Source: Prevotella sp. P3-122
GTDB lineage: Bacteria; Bacteroidota; Bacteroidia; Bacteroidales; Bacteroidaceae
Reading direction: 5' to 3'
Length of the DNA: 64,000 bases
Assembly (NCBI RefSeq): GCF_002251365.1
Contig: NZ_NPJH01000053.1
Span: forward strand, 1 to 64,000
Of this stretch, positions 41,432 through 50,384 are shown in pieces. Both the position numbers and the translations under genes were made by a program. Below the pieces are notes generated by a model. That model did no database searches. It had not been told where the DNA came from and saw only the letters and a program-made list of their open reading frames with translations. The first letter of the stretch is position 1. Every line of letters starts with the position of its first letter.

Positions 41432-42769
41432 ATGGAAGTTGACAAAATTATCCAAGACCTAATGCACAAGCATGCGGGCGAGCCCGAATATCTTCAGGCT
41501 GTCAAGGAAGTGCTCACATCAATCAAAGACGTATATAACCAACACCCGGAGTTTGAAAAGGCCAAGCTCATTGAGAGGCTTGTAGAGCCCGAGCGCGTAA
41601 TCATGTTCAGAGTGCCATGGGTAGACGACCGCGGAGAGGTGCATGTAAACACCGGCTACCGTGTGCAGTTCAACAGCGCCATCGGACCGTACAAGGGCGG
41701 ACTGCGCTTCCATGCATCCGTAAACCTGAGCATCATGAAGTTCCTTGGCTTTGAGCAGACATTCAAGAATGCGCTCACCACGCTCCCTATGGGCGGTGCC
41801 AAGGGTGGTAGCGACTTCTCTATCCGCGGGCGTAGCGATGCCGAGGTGATGAGGTTCTGCCAGGCATTCATGCAGGAGCTGTATCGTCATATCGGACCTA
41901 ACGAGGACGTGCCGGCAGGCGACATCGGCGTTGGAGCAAGGGAGATTGGCTACCTCTTTGGAACATACAAGAAGCTCACACACCAGTGGGAGGGCGTGCT
42001 CACAGGCAAGGGACTCGAATGGGGCGGCTCGCGCATACGCCCGGAGGCTACTGGCTATGGCGCACTATACTTTGTCAACCAGATGCTACAAACACGCGAC
42101 ATCGACATCAAGGGCAAAACCGTTGCCATTAGTGGATTTGGCAATGTGGCATGGGGAGCAGCCAAGAAGGCTACTGAGCTGGGAGCAAAGGTCATCACCA
42201 TCAGCGGACCAGACGGATATATCTACGACCCGGCAGGACTGGACGACGAGAAGATTGAGTACATGCTCGAGCTACGCGCAAGCGGCAACGATATCTGCCA
42301 GCCATACGAGGAGGAGTTCAGCGGCTCACAGTTCTTCGAGGGAAGGAAGCCGTGGGAGCAGAAGGCTGACATCTACCTCACATGCGCCACACAGAACGAG
42401 CTGAACGGAGAAGATGCCGACATGATACTCGCCCACAAGCCACTGTGCGTGGCAGAGGTGTCTAACATGGGATGCACCGCCGAAGCCGTAGACAAGCTGA
42501 TTGCTGCCAAGCAGCTCTTCGCACCGGGTAAGGCCGTCAACGCAGGTGGCGTGGCAACAAGCGGTCTGGAGATGACACAGAACTCCATAAGGCTGAGCTG
42601 GAGCGAGAAAGAGGTTGACGACAAGCTGCACTACATCATGCACTCCATACACGAGCAGTGCGTGAAGTACGGCAAGCAGCCTGATGGCTACATCGACTAT
42701 GTAAAGGGTGCCAACGTTGCCGGATTTATGAAGGTGGCAAACGCCATGATGGCGCAGGGCATCGTATAA
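41432..42769 (+). CDS. gdhA: Glutamate dehydrogenase, NADP-type
   Basis: A 445-residue hexameric enzyme that makes glutamate from 2-oxoglutarate and ammonia, the main ammonia entry in this group. Motifs: NTGYRVQFNSAIGPYKGGLRF, the catalytic lysine in PMGGAKGGSDF, PAGDIGVGAREIGYLFG, and the dinucleotide fold VAISGFGNVAWGAAKKA. The length and the GGSDF form are those of the small, biosynthetic class. rlpA starts 14 bases after its stop. Confidence 0.96.
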   Translation: MEVDKIIQDLMHKHAGEPEYLQAVKEVLTSIKDVYNQHPEFEKAKLIERLVEPERVIMFRVPWVDDRGEVHVNTGYRVQFNSAIGPYKGGLRFHASVNLSIMKFLGFEQTFKNALTTLPMGGAKGGSDFSIRGRSDAEVMRFCQAFMQELYRHIGPNEDVPAGDIGVGAREIGYLFGTYKKLTHQWEGVLTGKGLEWGGSRIRPEATGYGALYFVNQMLQTRDIDIKGKTVAISGFGNVAWGAAKKATELGAKVITISGPDGYIYDPAGLDDEKIEYMLELRASGNDICQPYEEEFSGSQFFEGRKPWEQKADIYLTCATQNELNGEDADMILAHKPLCVAEVSNMGCTAEAVDKLIAAKQLFAPGKAVNAGGVATSGLEMTQNSIRLSWSEKEVDDKLHYIMHSIHEQCVKYGKQPDGYIDYVKGANVAGFMKVANAMMAQGIV

Positions 42770-42783
42770 AAAAAATATATAAT

Positions 42784-43476
42784 GTGCAAATAATAAAAAG
42801 GCTATTTATCATCACCGTAGCAATGACAGGCTTTACCCTTCTGAATGCTCAGACACAGAAGGGTAAGGCTTCTTATTATTCCAAAAGAGCTACGGGAAGC
42901 CGTACGGCGAGCGGTGAGAGGCTGCACCACGACAGCCTGACGTGTGCCCACAGGTCATATCCATTCGGCTCAATGCTGCGTGTGACAAACCTCTCCAACG
43001 GAAAGTCCGTAGACGTGAAGGTTACGGACAGAGGCCCATACGGCCGGGGCCGAATAATAGATTTGTCATACGGTGCGGCAAGGGAGATTGGAATGCTCTC
43101 ACAGGGAGTGGGGCTGGTGGAAGTGAAGTTGCTGCCGGGAAACAAGGGTCCATACAGGCTGGACGAGGAAACGAACACACCCGAATTCGAGTTCGACTTC
43201 ACGGAGTCGGGATACAGCTTCCTTGAACAGTTCAAGGATGACGATGACAACGGGAGAACGCTGCCTAAGGCTGCTGATGGCAAGGGCACTGACACCAAGA
43301 ACGCTGCTACGAAGGAAAGCACACAGCACAAGCCCTCACAGCACAAGCAGGCTGCCGCTAAACAACAGGCCACGGCAACAGGGGCCGCGAAAGCGCACAG
43401 CCATGAGCAGAACAAGAAGCCCGAAGACGCAAGCTCATGGAGTAACGTATTCGAGAAAATCAAGGGTATGTTCTGA
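42784..43476 (+). CDS. rlpA: RlpA-like septal ring protein (double-psi beta-barrel)
   Basis: A 230-residue exported protein. The N-terminal signal is MQIIKRLFIITVAMTGFTLLNAQ. The RlpA/DPBB domain (about 25-115) has GKASYYSKRATGSRTASGER, AHRSYPFGSMLRVTNL and the catalytic-site segment VTDRGPYGRGRIIDLS. The C-terminal 100 residues are a low-complexity Lys/Gln/Ala/Thr tail with no SPOR domain. The start is a GTG at 42784: the nearby ATG at 42782 is in another frame with an early stop, and the next in-frame ATG would cut the signal peptide in half. It probably shares the gdhA transcript. Confidence 0.85.
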   Translation: MQIIKRLFIITVAMTGFTLLNAQTQKGKASYYSKRATGSRTASGERLHHDSLTCAHRSYPFGSMLRVTNLSNGKSVDVKVTDRGPYGRGRIIDLSYGAAREIGMLSQGVGLVEVKLLPGNKGPYRLDEETNTPEFEFDFTESGYSFLEQFKDDDDNGRTLPKAADGKGTDTKNAATKESTQHKPSQHKQAAAKQQATATGAAKAHSHEQNKKPEDASSWSNVFEKIKGMF

Positions 43477-43525
43477 TCCGCCGCCTGCGTGCATCACCAC
43501 ACATCCATTCCAGTTGAATATAGAC

Positions 43526-43548
43526 GGTGGGAATTGATAGAACCCACC
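43526..43548. terminator. Hairpin between rlpA and the convergent lipoprotein gene
   Basis: GGTGGG and CCCACC form a 6-bp stem with an 11-base loop, followed by TTATTCT on the plus strand. A weak bidirectional terminator. Confidence 0.5.
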
Positions 43549-43571
43549 TTATTCTATCCGCAACCCCCACT

Positions 43572-44372
43572 CTATTTCCTGACTGGGATATTAAACTCCA
43601 CTACTTTTGATATTGCCCTGTCCCCCTGCAGTACCGACAGGCATATCTTCACGTTGCCTGGCTTCAGGCGATTATCGGCCTTGACAAGGGCTGTATAGCG
43701 GATGCCACCGCCAGGGGCTATGGACTCTACGTGCATGCTGGGCGAGATGTAGATATGCTTGTTCATGGAGGCATCCACCACCATAGGCTGAACGTCGTAG
43801 ACAGGGGCCTTGCCTGTGTTCATTATCTCAAATATCACCTTGCAAAGCTCGCCGCGGCTGATAGTGCCATCTTGGTCGTCATCAACGAAGCGCGCATTGC
43901 GTATCTCTATATGCGGAGCATAGGCAAGGCGACCTGCCGACACCTCCACACTCGACTGAAGGGGCATGGTCTCAGTAGGCTGCTGCGCACTATAGGTACC
44001 CGTATAGTCAGTACCATCGAAATCATATATGCGGTCATCACCGCTGTTGCTCTCGTCGAAGCCGCTCATGTCACGCTGCTCACGACGCTGAGCCTCTGCC
44101 CTGCGCTGCTTCACAGCCTCACGATGCTCCACCATCTCCTCGTGAGCACGCTTGTCGGCGGCTTCACCTATGGCGCCACCAATAACGGCACCACCAGCCA
44201 TGCCGATGATGGTTCCAATATCTGAGCCACGTGGTCCACCGCTTATTCCTCCTATTGCCGAACCAAGAACGCTGCCAAATGTAGCACCAGCGTAAGTGCC
44301 TTGTCCGGCGTATGTACCGCAGCCGCTCAACAGCAGGACTGCAGAAACGCAAGTAACAGTAATCTTTTTCAT
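43572..44372 (-). CDS. Glycine-zipper lipoprotein of unknown function
   Basis: A 266-residue lipoprotein: signal with lipobox LLLSGC, then a glycine-zipper membrane-like region (GATFGSVLGSAIGGISGG... GTIIGMAGGAVIGGAIGEAADKR), a charged Arg/Glu/Gln stretch (about 75-105), and a C-terminal beta domain (about 140-266) with IEIRNARFVDDDQDGTISRGE and a FEIMNTGKAPVYDVQPMV segment resembling an immunoglobulin-like fold. Glycine-zipper lipoproteins of this type sit in the outer membrane; the role is unknown. It has its own promoter motif. Confidence 0.8.
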   Translation of the reverse strand: MKKITVTCVSAVLLLSGCGTYAGQGTYAGATFGSVLGSAIGGISGGPRGSDIGTIIGMAGGAVIGGAIGEAADKRAHEEMVEHREAVKQRRAEAQRREQRDMSGFDESNSGDDRIYDFDGTDYTGTYSAQQPTETMPLQSSVEVSAGRLAYAPHIEIRNARFVDDDQDGTISRGELCKVIFEIMNTGKAPVYDVQPMVVDASMNKHIYISPSMHVESIAPGGGIRYTALVKADNRLKPGNVKICLSVLQGDRAISKVVEFNIPVRK

Positions 44373-44398
44373 ATCTCTGTCTTTTTTTATTTCTGTTG

Positions 44399-44406
44399 CA
44401 AAGATA
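44399..44406 (-). promoter_or_regulatory. Candidate -7 promoter element for the glycine-zipper lipoprotein
   Basis: TATCTTTG on the minus strand, 27 bases upstream of the start. Confidence 0.6.
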
Positions 44407-44531
44407 ATGTTTTTATTCTTACCATACTATTCCATAATCCCTATTTTTGCATAGGGATTTCCCTAATAATGGGTATTCTACGAAACACATAAATATATGG
44501 AGTTAGGGATGCATATTGTTTCATAGCCAGT

Positions 44532-44592
44532 AAGGTTATTAACCTTAAGCCTGTAAGGTTATTAACCTTAAGGCCGCAAGGTTATTAACCTT
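44532..44592. repeat. Three-unit palindrome array, 23-bp period (AAGGTTATTAACCTT), copy B
   Basis: Three perfect copies of AAGGTTATTAACCTT start at 44532, 44555 and 44578, exactly 23 bases apart, with spacers aagcctgt and aaggccgc. Number of units, period and spacer length are identical to copy A at 13647-13707, while the spacer sequences differ. Confidence 0.92.
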
Positions 44593-44747
44593 CACGCCAT
44601 CTTAAGCATTTAACTCTTCTTCTTAATAACGTTTCTACATGCAAGACACACCCTTTCATCCATGGCTACATATCTTCTCCATACCTATGAGTGAGGGTTG
44701 GGGAGGTTCCCCTTTGCCCTCCATCCATTACCCCACCCCATAAAGTT

Positions 44748-44777
44748 TAGGGGTGCATGCACAAGCACGCACCCCTA
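44748..44777 (-). terminator. Hairpin terminator of the small peptide unit
   Basis: TAGGGGTGC and GCACCCCTA form a perfect 9-bp stem around a 12-base loop, 31 bases after the small peptide gene. On the minus strand it is followed by AAACTTTAT, a poor T tract. Confidence 0.6.
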
Positions 44778-44808
44778 TACCCTATGTCATATTGTTATTT
44801 AACAACCA

Positions 44809-44979
44809 CTATTCCTCATCGTCACCCCAAACGCTGTAGTGCTGCTTTGAGAACTGGTTATCTACATCGTCTGATTGAGGCACGCTTTTGTATAAGCCAA
44901 CGCCACCACTGGCAGCCATCAAGTTATCCATATCTACTGACTGCACCATTGTTGCAGGTACTATATAATTCTTTTTCAT
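44809..44979 (-). CDS. Small peptide, 56 residues, with double-glycine-like motif and acidic C-terminus
   Basis: The product begins MKKNYIVPATMVQSVDMDNL, continues MAASGGVG, and ends HYSVWGDDEE. It has no signal peptide. The N-terminus has the look of the many small Prevotella/Bacteroides proteins that start MKKxYxxP and end in an acidic W(G/D)DD tail. G25-G26 with L20 at -7 and V15 at -12 resembles a double-glycine leader cleavage site. The ATG at 44979 is chosen because a GGAGAG ribosome-binding site lies 7 bases upstream. It starts 16 bases after the stop of the large secreted Ig-like protein, so the two are co-transcribed. A secreted or modified peptide is a hypothesis only. Confidence 0.72.
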   Translation of the reverse strand: MKKNYIVPATMVQSVDMDNLMAASGGVGLYKSVPQSDDVDNQFSKQHYSVWGDDEE

Positions 44980-44995
44980 AGTTGTACTCTCCACT

Positions 44996-47821
44996 TTATT
45001 TCCTTATTACTATTTTCTTACCATTCACGATATACAATCCAGCCTTAGTCATGGCATTAACCTTCTGGCCGGCGATGTTGTAAATTACTCTTGTCTTAAC
45101 TGGTTCCTCTGCACCTACTGCTGAGACACCTGTGCTGGTGCCATCGAAGCTGAAGCCCTTGACATTATTGGTCTCACTCGTAGAGGGAACAGCGAGATAA
45201 GCAGTACCGGCCTTTACAGAGAATGCGCCTCCGTTTTCTGCGCCCCAGTAGAAGCCGAGATCTGTCTTTGCATCATAGTCGTCGTAAGCCAGCTTGTAAT
45301 ACTTGTAGCCTGTCTCTGGGGTGAACACGCCACCTTCGGCAGGTGCTGGCTTCAGCTGGTTGGCTGGAAGAGTAACATTTGTTTGTTCTGCCTTCGGGAA
45401 ATAATACTTGGTTGATGCGTCAGTACAAGAGATTAAGACACCATTATTCTTCGGAACATAGTAGCCATCTTCAACAATGCCAGTTCCTTCTCCTACTGTT
45501 GCATCTGTCACCTCGTAATAACCAGTAGTTAAATTTATGATTGATAGTTTCTTGTCTGCAACCGATACTGCAGAAACAATCACATCATTTGTAAACACTA
45601 CGTCCTTATTGCTGCTGAAGGTAGCGTAGTACATTCCATCGCTGTCCTGAGCCTTGAAGGTAAGGTCACCAGAGGTTGTTGGTTCAGATGTCTGAGCTTT
45701 CACAATCTTTACCTCGTCGAGGAAGAAGCGGTTATTTTTATCATATTTTGCAGTAAATGTAATAGTTGTACTATTAGTTGCACCTGCGATTGTCATTGTA
45801 TAATCAGTCCATGCGGCATCTGCCATTGTTATGGTCTGAGTATTGCTGGATGTGCCATTATATGTCAATTCTCCTTCAGATATTACTACATCAATAGTAG
45901 TCTTGTCACCACTCCATGCTCCAGCTTTGAACGTAAGTATGTATTTGCCTCCGCTCAGATCGATTGTTGGGGTTGTTGCTGAACCTTGAGCCTTGGCTGT
46001 ACCAAATATCGCACATTTATAGGCACCACTTCCATTTTCAACAGTCCATCCAGAATTATCATATATCAGAGTTGGCTTTTGTGATATATTACTCCATATA
46101 TCGTTATTACCACCTGTACCTTCATTTTGCTTAAACGACTCATAGAATACCGGTCCGTTCGGGTCTATGACATTGATATAATACTTGGCGGAAGAAGCCT
46201 TATAGGTGTCTGTTGCATCGAACGAAGCAGTAATGGTAGCTGTGCCAGCTATACCTCCTAAGGTTATTGCGCCAGTACTCTCATTTACGGAAGCAACATC
46301 TGTATTGTCACTCGAATATGTTACGTTGCCTGCCCCAGTAGGAGAAACGATTACTGTCTTGCCTTCGAATGTCTCACCAAGATTGACACTGAATGTCTGG
46401 TCATCAACTTCTGAGCCGAAGGTTACGGTAGTGGCTGTTCTGTTATCAACGACTGTAACGGAGAATTCGGCTGATGACTCAGAGTACGCACCTACAACAG
46501 CAGGGGCTGTCACCTTAACGGTTGCTGTACCTTCGGCAAGGCCTGTGATGACACCTTCTTCGCTTACACTTGCATATTCCGCACCAGTAGTTACAGCGTA
46601 TGTCACTGTTCCAGTATAACCTTCAGCTGTAGAAACGTAATCAGAAATATTAAGAGTATTGCCAACATTTACCTCTCCGGTAGTCTGTGAGAGAGTAAGA
46701 TTAGATGACGGGTCGGTAGAAACGATTTTTTTTACGAGGTAGTTGCCGGCGTTCAGTTCGTAGGTGGTATTATTAAATTTAGTAAGTTGTCCATAACAAA
46801 TCACTTCATCACCCACCTTAGGGCACTCATCTTCAGAAGCGTATTTCTCGTTGTTTGCGCCCTTGTAGTTTTTATACATCTCGAACTTGTTTTCTGTTCC
46901 GTCCTCGGAAACCCAGAACGACAGATAGCCGTTGCTTTCAGTCCAGGCTGAAGCAATCTCGCTCACTTTACCCTTAACATATACAGGGGTTTTCAATCCT
47001 TTGCCGGCATCAATAAGATCAATAGCCTCTGAAGCTGTATATGCATTTTCCTGTGTGTTGCCTATGGTATTTACATTAACGGTATAAGAAGCAGTCTTTT
47101 CACCGTAGCTCACATTAACAGTCTGACTTCCCGCTGTTGACATATTATAGCCTGAGTATGTACAAGAGCTCGTCACATCCTTTTCAGAATTATCATCGTA
47201 TGTCGCTGTAACGGTGATGCCTTCGTGTGTGAAATCATCACCTGTCCAAAGGTCTGCAGCTGGACCTGAAACGGAAATGCCAGTAAGAGTTGCTGTTGTA
47301 GTGCTGCCTGTTGAGTAGGTGAGCTCTACATCATCAATATTACGGACAGCAGTTGATCCATTATAGTAGATACGTATATAAACATTAGAATACTGTGAAA
47401 GGTCTTGGGTTACCTCCACCCATGTTCCCTTACTCATTGAGGTAGCAGATTGTGTTTTTACATCTGTCCACTTTGAATTATCGCTTGATGTTTGAAGTTT
47501 CCAAGTTGAAGCGGTTGTATTGGTCGACTGTTTAGAAACATAAAATGTTATACTTTTGGGATTGGCAATCAAACTATTTGTTGATATAGAAGCTGTTGTT
47601 TTTCCTCCCGTTGTACCATAATTAGTACCGCCATGGGCTGTAATAGAACCTGTTTGCTGGGAAGTCATGTTGGTGAATGTCCAATCAGAATAAACTGTTG
47701 TGGCACTCTCAAAATCAATCGTTAAAGTCTGGTCTTCCGCTAACGCTAAATTACCCCCCCCAGTGCAAAAAATCATGCATAGCATGAGGAGGAACTTTAA
47801 ATTAAAAAATTGTTTTCTCAT
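44996..47821 (-). CDS. Large secreted protein with bacterial Ig-like domains and C-terminal sorting tail
   Basis: A 941-residue exported protein: signal peptide to about residue 28 (NLALAED), then a beta-sandwich of discoidin/carbohydrate-binding type (about 32-170), Ig-like repeats (about 175-255, 370-455 and 460-550, with the typical VTYSSDNTDVASVNESTGAITL), an OB-fold-like segment between the first two (about 265-365, AYTASEAIDLIDAGKGLKTPVYVKGKV), a second binding-like domain (about 555-700), and a C-terminal tail YNIAGQKVNAMTKAGLYIVNGKKI that matches Bacteroidales sorting domains. Threonine and serine are abundant. It is likely a surface or secreted binding protein; no catalytic motif is recognised. 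Confidence 0.82.
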   Translation of the reverse strand: MRKQFFNLKFLLMLCMIFCTGGGNLALAEDQTLTIDFESATTVYSDWTFTNMTSQQTGSITAHGGTNYGTTGGKTTASISTNSLIANPKSITFYVSKQSTNTTASTWKLQTSSDNSKWTDVKTQSATSMSKGTWVEVTQDLSQYSNVYIRIYYNGSTAVRNIDDVELTYSTGSTTTATLTGISVSGPAADLWTGDDFTHEGITVTATYDDNSEKDVTSSCTYSGYNMSTAGSQTVNVSYGEKTASYTVNVNTIGNTQENAYTASEAIDLIDAGKGLKTPVYVKGKVSEIASAWTESNGYLSFWVSEDGTENKFEMYKNYKGANNEKYASEDECPKVGDEVICYGQLTKFNNTTYELNAGNYLVKKIVSTDPSSNLTLSQTTGEVNVGNTLNISDYVSTAEGYTGTVTYAVTTGAEYASVSEEGVITGLAEGTATVKVTAPAVVGAYSESSAEFSVTVVDNRTATTVTFGSEVDDQTFSVNLGETFEGKTVIVSPTGAGNVTYSSDNTDVASVNESTGAITLGGIAGTATITASFDATDTYKASSAKYYINVIDPNGPVFYESFKQNEGTGGNNDIWSNISQKPTLIYDNSGWTVENGSGAYKCAIFGTAKAQGSATTPTIDLSGGKYILTFKAGAWSGDKTTIDVVISEGELTYNGTSSNTQTITMADAAWTDYTMTIAGATNSTTITFTAKYDKNNRFFLDEVKIVKAQTSEPTTSGDLTFKAQDSDGMYYATFSSNKDVVFTNDVIVSAVSVADKKLSIINLTTGYYEVTDATVGEGTGIVEDGYYVPKNNGVLISCTDASTKYYFPKAEQTNVTLPANQLKPAPAEGGVFTPETGYKYYKLAYDDYDAKTDLGFYWGAENGGAFSVKAGTAYLAVPSTSETNNVKGFSFDGTSTGVSAVGAEEPVKTRVIYNIAGQKVNAMTKAGLYIVNGKKIVIRK

Positions 47822-48029
47822 AATTAATGTTGTTTAAATTAATTGTATGTACTATTTATCATGCTAAGCAAAAATCTGGTCGTCATGTGTTACGCTACAC
47901 GATGCGGCCGATAATAACAGCAGGTAATGCCACAAGGGCATGCAATGAGAATCACGGGCGATGGCCGCCCGGCAAATATCCTGATTGATGACGCCTGAGT
48001 TAATTACGAGGCAGAGATTAATCACATGC
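47822..48029 (-). other. Long untranslated leader of the secreted Ig-like protein
   Basis: About 200 bases lie between the promoter motif and the start codon. On the plus strand they contain short hairpin-forming words (GTGTTACGCTACAC; GATGGCCGCCCGGC; ATGCCACAAGGGCAT). No known riboswitch is recognised. Confidence 0.45.
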
Positions 48030-48037
48030 AAAGTTAC
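48030..48037 (-). promoter_or_regulatory. Candidate -7 promoter element for the Ig-like protein and small peptide unit
   Basis: TAACTTTG on the minus strand. An ATTG lies 17 bases upstream. Confidence 0.6.
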
Positions 48038-48136
48038 TATTTTATTGAACACACAATACAACAATAGTGTTAAAAAAATGTTTCAATATAAAAAAAATCA
48101 ATCATCATCATTCCTCACCACAGGAAACGCGCCTGG

Positions 48137-49564
48137 TTACACACATAACTCTTGTGGCCAATTGACGAGAAAGAGTTTCTCCGTGGCACGTGTGAAGGCC
48201 GTATAGAGCCAATGGAAATAGTCGGCATTCACCATGTCGTCGGTCATGTACCCCTGGTCTACATACACGTGCGCCCACTGTCCGCCTTGCGCCTTGTGGC
48301 ACGTCACAGCGTATGCGTACTTTATCTGCAAGGCATTGAAGTGACTGTCGGCACGCAACTGAGCCAGGCGGTCGCTCTTGCGTGGCAGGTCGGCATAGTC
48401 GGCCATGACACCATCGTAGAGTTTCTCCTGCTGCTCGCGCGTTAGGGCTGGAGCATCGGATGTAAGGGTGTCGAGAAGCACGGTGGTGCTGACCTCATAG
48501 TCATCGTAATCGGGAAAACGGAGAAGGGCTGTGGCGAAGGAGTAACCATAGACGCTGTGCTCGCCACGTACACGCTGCACACGGCACCTGTCGCCATTGG
48601 CGATGAAGGAGGGGGCGTTGCTGTCGTTGGAGGACGCCGTCAACTGATAGTTGTTCTTCACCACCATGAGCAGGTCACCAGAACAGAGGCGCTCCTCGCA
48701 TCCGAGCACCTGGTTGCGGATGCCCATGTTGTAGATATTGCTGCGTTTGTTGCTGCGCGTTATCACAATAGTGTCGTCAACGCCCACTCGGCTATAGCTT
48801 GAGGCAATGGTCTCGACAAGCTCATCGCCACGCACTACCACTATGTCGGCAAAACCCGTAAGCGCGAGACGGGGCAGGCAGGTAGAGGCATCACGGGTGG
48901 CAAGGAGGCGGATGGCGGTGGCATTATACAGGATGCCACTCGACTCGCCTTGACGGACAACTTCGTTGAGATCGCACTCGTAGACTGTCAGGCCATAGCC
49001 AGCAAGCATCTGCGGACTTAAGGCTGGAGACTCTGACTCGCCGACGGGTGGCAACTGTGCCTTGTCGCCAATGAGCATCAGGCGACAGTTGCGGCCACCA
49101 TAGACGTAGGACACCAGGTCGTCGAGCAGGCAACCTGAGCCAAAAGAGGAGCCTGCCGACAGACCATTGCTTATCATGGAACTCTCGTCTACTACAAACA
49201 GGGTATCGGCATGCAGGTTGTCGTTGAGCGAGAATTGTCCATCGAGTCCGGAATATGTTTTCTCACGATATATCTTCCGATGGACTGTGAATGCCGGCAT
49301 GCCCGCACTCTGGGCAAAGACTTTTGCCGCACGGCCAGTAGGGGCAAGGAGCACAAGCTTCTGCCCAAGGCAATGGAGCGTGCGTACCATGGCACTGGCG
49401 AGGGAAGTCTTGCCTGTACCGGCAGAGCCACGCATAACCATTACGGCAGTGCCTTGCCTGTCGGCAAGGAAGCGGCCAAGGGTGCCGAGGGCTGCGAACT
49501 GGTCGGCAGTAGGATGATGGGAGAATGTTCCCAGCACGGTATTAACAAACTCAGCTATGCTCAT
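48137..49564 (-). CDS. RecD-like ATP-dependent DNA helicase
   Basis: A 475-residue superfamily 1B helicase. Motif I is MRGSAGTGKTSLASAMV; then LLAPTGRAAKVFAQSAG (Ia), VVDESSMIS (II), MLIGDKAQLPPVGESESPAL (III), and near the end the UvrD_C_2 block YAVTCHKAQGGQWAHVYVDQGY (V) and YTAFTRATEKLFLV (VI). It lacks the long N-terminal part of RecD2 and is the short form common in Bacteroidota (annotated as AAA family/RecD-like). Its role is probably in DNA repair. It has its own promoter and is separate from the ribosomal operon. Confidence 0.9.
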   Translation of the reverse strand: MSIAEFVNTVLGTFSHHPTADQFAALGTLGRFLADRQGTAVMVMRGSAGTGKTSLASAMVRTLHCLGQKLVLLAPTGRAAKVFAQSAGMPAFTVHRKIYREKTYSGLDGQFSLNDNLHADTLFVVDESSMISNGLSAGSSFGSGCLLDDLVSYVYGGRNCRLMLIGDKAQLPPVGESESPALSPQMLAGYGLTVYECDLNEVVRQGESSGILYNATAIRLLATRDASTCLPRLALTGFADIVVVRGDELVETIASSYSRVGVDDTIVITRSNKRSNIYNMGIRNQVLGCEERLCSGDLLMVVKNNYQLTASSNDSNAPSFIANGDRCRVQRVRGEHSVYGYSFATALLRFPDYDDYEVSTTVLLDTLTSDAPALTREQQEKLYDGVMADYADLPRKSDRLAQLRADSHFNALQIKYAYAVTCHKAQGGQWAHVYVDQGYMTDDMVNADYFHWLYTAFTRATEKLFLVNWPQELCV

Positions 49565-49711
49565 AGGAAGGGGCTAAACTAAAAATAGGGCAACAATAGA
49601 TGCTTTTTTCATAATATCACTTTTTATTCATATTTGATGACCTATCTGTTCTTTTTAACCTATGCAGGCGTTATAGTTTGCCAAGTAAGAAGCGATAGTG
49701 CCAAACAAATG

Positions 49712-49744
49712 CAAAGGTAATAAAAAAGGAAATATGACAACAAA
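49712..49744 (-). promoter_or_regulatory. Promoter of the RecD-like helicase gene
   Basis: TTTG at 49744-49741, a 21-base spacer and TACCTTTG at 49719-49712 on the minus strand. The leader is about 140 bases. Confidence 0.75.
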
Positions 49745-49783
49745 AAAAGACACAAAAATGTAATAATAAAGACATAAAAAAAA

Positions 49784-49810
49784 CACCTTTGCCCTAAATG
49801 GGCAAAGGTG
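49784..49810 (-). terminator. Rho-independent terminator of the ribosomal protein operon
   Basis: CACCTTTGCCC and GGGCAAAGGTG form a perfect 11-bp stem with a 5-base loop, followed on the minus strand by about nine T. It marks the end of the S10-spc-alpha cluster. Confidence 0.93.
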
Positions 49811-49841
49811 CAATATGTCAAACAAATAATTGCGACAGGAA

Positions 49842-50339
49842 TTATTCAGCCTTAGCTTCCTCAGCTGGAGCCTCAGTAGCCTCTACCTCTGCAACAGGAG
49901 TCTCTGCTGCATCAGCCTTCTTTCCTGAGCGACGGCTACGACGAGTCTTCTTGTCAGCCTTTGGAGTCTTAGCCATGTTGTCATCAAAGTCTACCAACTC
50001 GATGAATGCCATTGAGGCAGCATCACCAAGACGTGAGCCGAGCTTAATGATGCGGGTATAGCCACCGGGACGATCGCCTACCTTATCGGCTATAGGGCCG
50101 AAGAGTTCCTTGATAGCTTCCTTGTTCTGAAGGTAGCTGAATACAACACGACGTGAGTTGGTGCTGTCGTTCTTAGCACGTGTCACGAGAGGCTCTACAT
50201 ACTTCTTAAGAGCCTTGGCTTTTGCAAGAGTCGTAGTGATTCTTTTGTGCATGATCAGCGAGATTGCCAAGTTTGCGAGCAAGGCCCTGCGATGGTCTGC
50301 AGTACGACCCAGATGGTTGAATTTCTTATTGTGTCTCAT
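49842..50339 (-). CDS. rplQ: 50S ribosomal protein L17
   Basis: A 165-residue protein. The conserved core is [29 protein letters not shown], then [23 protein letters not shown] and [26 protein letters not shown]. The C-terminal 45 residues are a Lys- then Ala/Glu-rich extension not found in short L17 forms but usual in this group. Last gene of the operon. Confidence 0.97.
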   Translation of the reverse strand: MRHNKKFNHLGRTADHRRALLANLAISLIMHKRITTTLAKAKALKKYVEPLVTRAKNDSTNSRRVVFSYLQNKEAIKELFGPIADKVGDRPGGYTRIIKLGSRLGDAASMAFIELVDFDDNMAKTPKADKKTRRSRRSGKKADAAETPVAEVEATEAPAEEAKAE

Positions 50340-50384
50340 TGTTTACTTTTTGTTTAATGGACTGGTTAGCATCGCCAAGAAGGC

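Larger units (their letters stand above)
44373..44808. other. Intergenic region with palindrome array copy B
   Basis: About 435 bases. It contains the promoter element of the lipoprotein gene (44399-44406), the second 23-bp-period palindrome array (44532-44592) and the terminator of the small peptide gene. No gene is seen. Confidence 0.65.
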
